From: Clavelina lepadiformis
Taxonomy: Eukaryota > Chordata > Ascidiacea > Aplousobranchia > Clavelinidae
Direction: 5' to 3'
DNA length: 64,000 nucleotides
Assembly: GCF_947623445.1 (NCBI RefSeq)
Contig: NC_135241.1
Coordinates: 26,166,501-26,230,500, forward strand
The notes under the pieces are model-generated. The model ran no database searches, was not told where the DNA came from, and saw nothing but the letters and a program-made list of their open reading frames with translations. Shown here piece by piece: positions 56,904 through 64,000 of the stretch (position 1 is its first letter; every line of letters starts with the position of its first letter). The position numbers were made by a program, and so were the translations under genes.

Positions 56904-58658
56904 ATGTTGAAGTTGGTTATCTTCGTCGTCTTCGTCGCCTACGTCGCCGCCTCCCCCGCTGTGAAGAGCGATGCCTTAAGCGCAGGGACAGAGGTAAGAT
57001 TGAGTCCTGGTTGCTGATTGAGATTGCAAAAATTCTGTAAAATTCGTTCTTGTTTTTTTGTTAGAAACACTGGCAGAAGCCCCCTACTTTGGAGGACGAT
57101 TGTGAAGCAGGCGCAAGTAAGATGTTGTGTGGTGCAGACAAACATGAAATGTTGTTCGATAACTTTGTTATAAAGTAACGACATCAAATTTACAAGTTTT
57201 ATTGAGAGTTTTATCAACCGGATACGTCGCAAAGTGGATTAAATTTTTTCTTACGTAATCGCAAATTATTATCGGAAGTCTTAAATGAGTTTCTTGATCG
57301 TTTACGAAACGTTTGGGTGGAGAGAATCTAAGACAATGTTTTGTGGCGCGTGCAAAAATGTAATTGCTCACCCCTGGCCTGTTGTACCGGCGCCATGAAA
57401 CTCTTCAAGGCACACTTGAATGCTGATGGTTGTGACAGTTTCGTGCCTTACATTTTGCAGCTCAATGTGCCGCTAACCCGAGCAGCGATCCATTTGTAAA
57501 GCCGGGCGACTGCACTCACTTCTACCAGGTTTGTAAAACTTTTTGCTACAGATTTTATTCTTTCCTACAAACTGGCGCACTCCGTGCTAAATCGTCATAC
57601 TTTCCAGTCTGATACATATATAGACGTACAAGCGTCAAGAGTTTATCCGTTGATGCTTCAGTCTAACCAACGTGGTCGGGAATGTTTGTTGATTTATTGT
57701 CATAAAGTTTTTTGTTACAGTGTTCCAATGGCTACTTGTGCACAATGGACTGTCCCGATGACCTCGTGTTTAACCCAGAAATTAAGGTTTGTGATTGGCC
57801 GTGGAATGTGACCAATTGTGGTGGAGGACCATCACCACCATATTATGACCGTGAGTTTGGAACTTATCCATCGGTTTCCCCATAATATAAATTAATTTCC
57901 AGTGTTAGACGTTAGATATTGGACGTTTTTATGCTTTTTCAACGATCTATGTTGAAGATTTAACAGGACCCGAGCTAAGACATGACTGTATGAAGTAGAA
58001 TGAATATTAATGATGATATTTTATTGAATAATTCACAACTTTGAAAGTAGCAAATCATAACGCACGAGATATATTTTGCTCGCAGCTGACTGTTTGTCTC
58101 CTGGCGGGATACCGATCAGTAGATTGCCATTTGCCAAACCCGGTGACTGTGACAGCTACTACAAGGTATTGCTCGTATTTTATATTGAATGAACACAGAT
58201 TTTGCGAGCTCAAGATGTTAAATTACCTGATTAAAGCAACAATGTGATTAATAATAACTTTTGTTTGTTCCAGTGCTGGCGTGGACACCGCTTTGAATTC
58301 GACTGCCCATTATGGTTCGTTTTCAATCCGAAAACCGGTTGTTGTGATTGGCCAATAAAGGTCCCTGGTTGCGGACCGACCCTCCCACCAAAACCAGTCC
58401 CTCCACCATCTTGTACAGATAAGAATGGCAAACCACTAAGCACTGGTCCGATGGCGAAACCAGGAGACTGCAACAATTTCTACCAGTGCGGTGCAGGTAC
58501 CGTCAATTTCTTCAGTTCAACTCCATTGTTTGTGATCCTTGGTTAGCAAAAGTTTTTGTCTCTCAGGAATACTTTACACAATGCCGTGTGCCCCTGGTAC
58601 CGTGTTTAACCCGACCAAAAAAGCGTGTGACTGGCCATACAACGTGCCAGGATGCTAA
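56904..58658 (+). CDS. secreted protein with three chitin-binding type-2 domains, copy B
   Basis: Seven exons (56904-56993, 57065-57116, 57461-57528, 57721-57850, 58086-58165, 58274-58496, 58567-58658) give 244 aa with agreeing phases. A signal peptide is followed by three CBM14 domains. Domain 1 contains [11 protein letters not shown] and [11 protein letters not shown], domain 2 [11 protein letters not shown] and [11 protein letters not shown], and domain 3 [11 protein letters not shown] and [11 protein letters not shown]. Each domain shows the expected six cysteines. Each is split by an intron right after the FYQ or YYK position, so the exon pattern repeats with the domains, as expected from internal domain duplication. 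The protein is predicted to be extracellular and to bind chitin. Copies A and B start 2.16 kb apart, head to head. Confidence 0.92.
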
Positions 58659-59073
58659 TCGACAAGGTAAATTTTAATCGGTCCTTGCATTTTATCTCAC
58701 TCATCGCAAAGTTGATGCAGTAGATTGAAAGTCATTTCAACATTATTACAGTAAACCCCTGCACGGTGCAACGTTATATTTTGCAGACGATTCCTCTCGA
58801 AAACGGACGTGAAAATATATTTGTGATTCCTTCACTTTTTATCATTTCTTTTTTAATGGTTTTACTGTAATTTCTACGTCATCACCGGTTGACCTTGAGT
58901 AGTGACGCAAGTTTCATCCGTACCGATGACATCATCATATATCATGAAATAAAATCAAGCATTGTGACGTGTTTTGTTTATTTGGAAAGACTTTAGTCTT
59001 TCGCATCATTTTGAAATGTTAAGACATTTGTGATACCGTTGGAGGGCGCTTCAGGTTTTTGACACGATTAAAA

Positions 59074-60786
59074 AGCTGCTTCCACCTTATTGGCATAGAA
59101 ATCTTAAAACACAGAATATGATTGAGACAATCTTTAAGGTATGGCAAATTTTAGTTCGTTTGTATATTACTTGTGTGAGGTATTACACAACAAACATATC
59201 TGCCATAAAGACCGGGCTTTCTCTGGCCGTTAATGTTACCATATGAGCGAGGTACAATGATGATTGAAAACTTGTTTTACTTCTGACTCGATGATATGAG
59301 TTCTCATTTCTCAAACGCCGTGAGTATGCTGTTAGTTGCTTAATTTTGTCTATACAAATTACTGAATTATAAAGTTCCCATTTTATTTATTTATCAGACA
59401 CAAAGGCTTTCACCTTCGGGCAAAACTTACTGAATGTTACATTGCGCGGTAGTCACCCGTGCAATCGATAACATAAAAAAGTAAGATTGCAAACATTACA
59501 ACAGTATGTATATGGCACACCAGTTCAAGCGAGGTAATTAGTCTGAACGTCATTAAGGAGAATTTAAGTCTGGTCAACAACTGAATCACAAGATTTTATT
59601 ACAAACAACTCATGACTCGTGACTTAACCGTCACAAAGGATATTAATTTATTGAAAAAAAACTCGCATTGCGCTTCATTAACAACATCGTGTCGTGCAAT
59701 GGACAATTCCTTCTTTCTTGCGTCCCCGAATTTATTCTTGTTACAAACCATCGAGGTCCATTGTAGCCGTTAGGACGAGCAAGTGAGCTATTTCCAAACA
59801 GTGATGAAAATTACAACAAGCAAATTGAAAAAATATACGAAAAATGTGTCGCTCGCATCAGAGATTGTTCACTGACACAACCTTCCGCGATATGGGCGGT
59901 TTTGCTGGTAGAAAATATTGGTTGTAACAACTTTGGCAGGTCCAGGTCACATTTTAATTATCACAAAGGTTATTTCACCGTAAGGAATCCACGCAACTCG
60001 ATGTTGGAATTTGGCGGTTGTATTTTAGGAGAATGGATCCGCCAAAGTCTTATAATTTCTTTTGCTCATAGAAATCATGAGGCTGTATCATTATTAACGA
60101 TTGTGCATTTATCATTATGAGAGTTGTGGGGTTGGTGTGACAAAAAATATTCATTTTTTACTCAAGTTGCTAAATAAATTCTAAAATGGTTTATGAACTT
60201 CAGAATGAGTAGCTCTACTTGGTTGGGATAATAGTAGCGGGCTCGAATATTCCTCTTGGCACTTAATGACTTTTGAAGTTTTGTTTTTTGCTTTCTCACT
60301 TCTGGGACCAATTTTTTGTCAAATTTCCAGAATCTGGTTTTTAAGGAAGCCAGGCTGTAGGTAAGTTAATTGTGCATCGGCTTCATTCTAGTAAGCGTTA
60401 GATATTCAATCGTTTCATGTAGGATGTCTATGGCACTCACTTGCCTTGTATTTTCCTTTATGGCAAGTGAGTGGTGCCACACTGGTAGCTTTGAACTCAT
60501 GGCGAGACAAGGTTACAACTCTTTTCAACAGCTGTGTGCAGTGAGCCATAGAGTTCCTTATGATTTTCAAAGTTTCGCTCCCGATTTGAGATAATACCCC
60601 AAAATAAAATCAGATCATAAAAGTTGCGTAAACGTAACAAATGTCTGGTGGCAACGCCTAGATGTTAAACAATTTTAGTGATGTATATCTGCATGCAAAT
60701 AGCATTACGTAGCAAATATGCATGTTATAGTTTCAATTTTTTATGCTAAATTTTCTGCTATCATCATGACATTTATAGGCTTAGAG
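59074..60786. other. intergenic region, no gene recognised
   Basis: Beyond the right arm of the inverted repeat the sequence is unique. Open frames at 59902-60120 and 60370-60594 have no domain and no convincing splice partners. Nothing else is supported here. Confidence 0.45.
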
Positions 60787-61146
60787 CAGGGGCGGGCAAC
60801 ATACGGCCCGCGGGCCGGACCCGGCCCGCAACGGGATTTTGAGCGGCCCGCAGACAGTTTCCGGTCTTACATGATAAAACAAACATGGAGAGATAGCTGA
60901 ACATTTTTTAGGAAAAGTCACCAAATTTCAAGTTTCTACAGTAAACAATGCAACTGTACGCCACGTTTTGCTGTGACTGTGTGCAGGAGAAGCCACACCT
61001 AGTGAAAACAGGGTTAAAGTTTACATTAAATACGATTTGTATAGGTGGATAAATACACGATTAATGTATCGATTCAGGAATCCGGCCCTCCAATTACTTC
61101 ATTTTCTCATATCAGGCCCGCCGACCGAAGAAGTTGCCCGCCCCTG
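60787..61146. mobile_element. hAT-like non-autonomous element, 360 bp
   Basis: The element starts CAGGGGCGGGCAAC and ends GTTGCCCGCCCCTG, a perfect 14-bp terminal inverted repeat. It is flanked by a perfect 8-bp duplication, GCTTAGAG, at 60779-60786 and 61147-61154. GGCCCGC motifs recur near both ends, as in the element in the PMS1 intron. There is no transposase frame. Its right end is only 48 bp before the start codon of the small gene at 61195. Confidence 0.95.
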
Positions 61147-61194
61147 GCTTAGAGTTAACCTACAGGCTTGGTTCCAGGTTGATCGTTGTGTGGG

Positions 61195-61648
61195 ATGTCA
61201 GATTGGGACGAATTTCAAAGTCGTTTGCGAAAAGGTGAAAAAGTTAAAGAAATTGTAGATGTTGAAAAGGAAACAAACCGGGAAAAATCAACATGTCTGC
61301 CATTTGATGAAGTGAAAATAGGAGAAATGTCCTACCAATTAAAGCCATTGATTCCAACAATCGATGATGTTAAAGTGATAAAGTCAGACTTTTCTAATGT
61401 AACAGACCTTGTGGTTCCAAAACCTGTCATTCCTGTGGCTGACATGCTGCCAATGTAAGTTAATGTATTAGTGGTCATGTGGTGTTGAACAGTGCTTATA
61501 CTTGATAAGATTTCTGTCTATGCTGCTTATGTTTCTGGGTCATGTGGGTTGTGGCCATTTTAAAGTTGTTATTTTGCAATATCCCAATAAACATCTTGAA
61601 ATATTTTGTTTCAGGCAACCAGTGTTGAAAGATGCTTTGAAGAAATAA
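61195..61648 (+). CDS. unrecognised 97-aa protein
   Basis: Two exons (61195-61454, 61615-61648) give 97 aa. The donor GTAAGT is ideal and the acceptor follows a TTTTGTTTCAG tract. The protein begins MSDWDEFQSRLRKGEKVKEI, is charged at the start, then turns Pro/Val-rich (VVPKPVIPVADMLPM) and ends KDALKK. I see no signal peptide, membrane helix or known domain, so it is probably an intracellular, partly disordered adaptor-like protein. A CAG at 61175-61177 could be a trans-splice or cis-splice acceptor just ahead of the start codon. A hAT-like element lies immediately upstream, so the promoter is either within it or beyond it. Confidence 0.7.
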
Positions 61649-62148
61649 TGGCGTTGTGCTTCCATTAGCAAACTTTTCTTCAGAGTGGAGAGATCTTGAA
61701 CTTATAATTATCACCATCAAAATCGAATGGAAAGTTTTCACCAATCTCTGCAGAAAAATTTTCAGAAATGACAGATACCCAAAACGTTCCAGTACAAACT
61801 TTTCTTTTCAAATGTGAAGACTTCCAGAGCTTTAAAATTTTCATGGAATGATTCTCAGCAAACAGCACTTATAGGACAGGTTTAGACAAGACATAACTTT
61901 GTACTTGTGTGACCCTGTGGCATGCAACATAAGTTTGGCTTCATAATTGATGGCAATAATTCCCTGTAGCTTATACTCATGATATCTTCTTCACTGTGTT
62001 TGTCTCAATAGCAAAGTGAATTTTGTTTTCCTGCATTGCAAATTATTTCTCTTTACAAAGTTTTTCTATTTCAAGGATGTTGCCCGTCATGTCGTAAAAT
62101 TATGAGTCACTGTACATTTTGTGTTTTTATCTAATAAGCTTCTGAAAT

Positions 62149-62994
62149 ATGTGGTCTGGTAAAATTTTTATGGTCGCAAATCCAGGTAAAAGGTTGTTCA
62201 CGACAGTGGAGATGGAACACAAAATGCAAAACTACAAGTAGGTGTTGGGGAGGTTGTTTGTGCAAATGTCTCATCACCTCGTGTCAATCAGTGATTATCT
62301 TCTTCAGATATTTTCTACCAATTCAAACAAGATGGAATGATAACGACCATTACGGCCATGTTAACAATTCAATCTACCATTTCTACGTAGACACAATTGT
62401 CAACAATTACCTTATATGGTTAGTTCTGCTGAAGTAAGGTGATATCTATGACTCTTTCATCCATCAACAAATATTTTCAGGTTCTGTGGATTGAAGACAT
62501 CAAACTGTCCAGATAAAAGTGTTGGTTACATGGTGGACACCAGATGCATCTACAGGTTTGTTTGTTTCCGTTTCAAATCTTTATGTTTCTTTTAAACTCA
62601 TGGAATCTGCTGCAGGAAGCCCCTCCAGTATCCTCAAGTTCTCCTCGGCGGACTCTGCATCTCGAAGATCGGGAAATCGAGCGTCCACTACCAAGTTGCA
62701 TTCTTTGAACCTAAACTTGATTATACAAAGATGTGCAGCGATAACCCACAAAATGACCCCCATTTGAAGCTGGGGCTGGGTTCTAGGGGGTTGCTTCTTG
62801 ACCCTTCCACTGCGTCAGATTTTATCAGTGAGATGGTGGAACATTATCACGACAAAGCTTCAGTTGTAGGGAAATCTGTCCATGTCTTCGTTGATTCTAA
62901 ATCACAGAAGCCGGCGTCAAAACTTAATGAGCATTTGTTGTCAGGATTACAAAATGTATTCGCGCCATGTGCTGTCACCAAAAGCCACTTATGA
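62149..62994 (+). CDS. hotdog-fold acyl-CoA thioesterase, paralogue 1
   Basis: Four exons (62149-62237, 62308-62418, 62481-62555, 62616-62994) give 217 aa. The core PIQTRWNDNDHYGHVNN is the 4HBT/YbgC-type thioesterase signature, in which the Asp of the WNDND segment is the expected catalytic residue and GHVNN starts the hotdog helix. Later segments VDTRCIYRKPLQYPQV and SSVHYQVAFFEP form the sheet. A poorly conserved insert follows at about 140-180, then VHVFVDSKSQKPASKLNEHL. The first 30 residues are basic and could be a mitochondrial targeting peptide. The enzyme would hydrolyse acyl-CoA; the chain length cannot be told. It shares exon structure with the next gene, so the two arose by tandem duplication. 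A polyadenylation signal AATAAA lies at 63086-63091. Confidence 0.85.
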
Positions 62995-63085
62995 AATAAT
63001 ATAATACTTAATTTTTCTTTGTAGCAATGGTTTTCAATTTTTGTGTAATTGTGTTTTTTTTCGTTTACTAAATATTTCCATCCTC

Positions 63086-63091
63086 AATAAA
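63086..63091 (+). terminator. polyadenylation signal of thioesterase paralogue 1
   Basis: AATAAA occurs 92 bp after the stop codon at 62994 and only 59 bp before the start codon of the next gene. The tight packing leaves little room for a separate promoter. Confidence 0.5.
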
Positions 63092-63149
63092 TGCTAGGGG
63101 GTAGTAGAGTGATGTTAACGACACATCTTGCTGCTGTTTTAATGTAAAT

Positions 63150-63983
63150 ATGATGTGGAGGAGTGCAGGGAAATTGATGAGTTTATCTGCTCGATGCAAG
63201 TCCACGAAGAACAGTGATGTTGGGTGGGATCTACTGGACTACAAGTGAGATCATTTAAATTGAATTTAGTCTTCCAACAAATACCGAACGAATGATTTTG
63301 TGTGAAGGTTTTTTATTCCGATACAAACGAGGTGGAGCGACAACGACCCATACGGCCACATCAACAATGGCATCTACCACGAGTTTATTGACCTTGCAAC
63401 AACCAACTTATTCCGAACACTGTAAGAAATTTTAAAATTGTTTAGGTTTTAATCATGCATTTGGAGATGTTCAACACACTTCTCATATTTACTTATAAAT
63501 ACAGGTTAAATGAAGAAGACATGAAAGCATACGCTGCCATTCGAGCCGAATCAACGTGCTGCTATCGGTGAGTTAAGTGCAGGCAGAAATGCAAGCTCTG
63601 CATTCAATGAACTCAATAAACTGCATTAAAACTTCAGTGTCTGGAATATTTTTTCTTTGACCAGAAAGCCTTTGCACTACCCTCAAGTACCACTAGTTGG
63701 CGCTGGTGTCACAGAACTGAGCAACAAAAGTATTTCATTTTCCGTCGGATTTTTCACACCGAAGTCCAGCCTTGAAGATTTTAACCCAGTGGTTGACCTC
63801 AGTTTCAATGGAAGAATCGTGGATAAAGACGAAAAAGAGAAACTGGCTCAACACTTCCACCCTCATGCAGCCACGTGGGCCAGAGCCGTCGGAGTGTTTG
63901 TGGCCGCCGACAAACTGACTAAAGCGGGAAGTGTTCCAGACCATCTTCTGGAAAAGATGAAGAGTGCCACGATGAGCTTGTGA
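63150..63983 (+). CDS. hotdog-fold acyl-CoA thioesterase, paralogue 2
   Basis: Four exons (63150-63244, 63308-63421, 63505-63567, 63665-63983) give 196 aa, using the first of two tandem start codons. The N-terminus MMWRSAGKLMSLSARCKS is basic, Ser/Arg-rich and lacks acids, a good mitochondrial targeting candidate. The signature PIQTRWSDNDPYGHINN includes the expected catalytic Asp, followed by AIRAESTCCYRKPLHYPQV and ISFSVGFFTP. The end, VGVFVAADKLTKAGSVPDHL, parallels paralogue 1, with a shorter insert. Introns interrupt both paralogues at the same places. It starts 155 bp after the stop of paralogue 1 on the same strand. Substrate is not predictable from sequence; fatty acyl-CoA is likely from the family. 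Confidence 0.87.
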
Positions 63984-64000
63984 GACTGGATGTCATCACA

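Larger units (their letters stand above)
56100..59073 (+). repeat. right arm of the large inverted repeat
   Basis: Reverse complement of 52558-55552. It starts at TTTTTTGCAAACTGTTGCAG, mirrored by CTGCAACAGGTTGCAAAAA on the left with one mismatch. It ends near GACACGATTAAAAA, after which the flanks differ. It carries chitin-binding gene copy B in the opposite orientation to copy A, so the two genes diverge from the centre. Confidence 0.95.

Noticed and set aside
56904-58658. Reading the chitin-binding genes as tunicate VCBP immune receptors
   Set aside because: VCBPs have immunoglobulin V domains before the chitin-binding domain; here three CBM14 domains follow the signal peptide directly.
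52558-59073. Palindrome as a pure assembly artefact
   Set aside because: Not excluded, but the unique spacer, different outer flanks and higher divergence at the outer ends argue against a simple fold-back error.

Overview
The window is nuclear DNA of an animal with compact, intron-rich genes: GT-AG introns of roughly 70 bp to 1.5 kb, AT-rich spacers, and clear animal orthologues (ERG-type ETS factor, AKT, PMS1, NEK11, TOM70). Small introns, gene spacing of about one per 6 kb and the mixture of chordate-like families with secreted chitin-binding proteins suggest an invertebrate chordate. A tunicate (ascidian) is my best guess, but the species cannot be fixed from this sequence. All gene models were assembled by eye from reading frames, splice sites and phase agreement. 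Every multi-exon model given here sums to a whole number of codons.

Layout. 1-3.8 kb: spacer with diverged local duplications and an interspersed repeat. 3.8-7.6 kb (+): RIP-type kinase joined to an NLR-like leucine-rich repeat tail. 7.7-8.1 kb: short hAT-like element. 9.8-11.0 kb (-): DOMON-domain membrane protein resembling FRRS1L. 13.1-13.8 kb (+): small secreted cysteine-rich protein with a repeated glycosylation tail. 15.3-18.1 kb (-): ERG/FLI-type ETS factor, followed by about 8 kb without a recognisable gene except a broken repeat-derived coding relict near 24.5 kb. 26.4-32.8 kb (-): complete 14-exon AKT (480 aa). 32.8-37.9 kb: repeat-rich spacer shared with the divergent PMS1 (37.9-41.2 kb, +). 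41.5-44.7 kb (+): NEK11. 47.9-50.9 kb (+): TOM70. 52.6-59.1 kb: a roughly 3-kb-armed, near-perfect inverted repeat carrying two head-to-head copies of a secreted three-domain chitin-binding protein. 61.2-61.6 kb (+): unrecognised 97-aa protein. 62.1-64.0 kb (+): two tandem hotdog-fold acyl-CoA thioesterases.

Themes. The window holds three protein kinases of different groups (RIP-like, AGC, NEK). Four short elements have matching terminal inverted repeats and exact or near-exact 8-bp target duplications. The 8-mer TGACGTCA occurs about 27 times by eye, against roughly one expected by chance, and in the two clearest TATA promoters it lies just upstream of the TATA box. The candidates most worth following are the kinase-LRR fusion, the inverted twin chitin-binding genes, the sequon-repeat cysteine-rich peptide and the TGACGTCA enrichment. 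No retrovirus-like or Polinton-like element was recognised.
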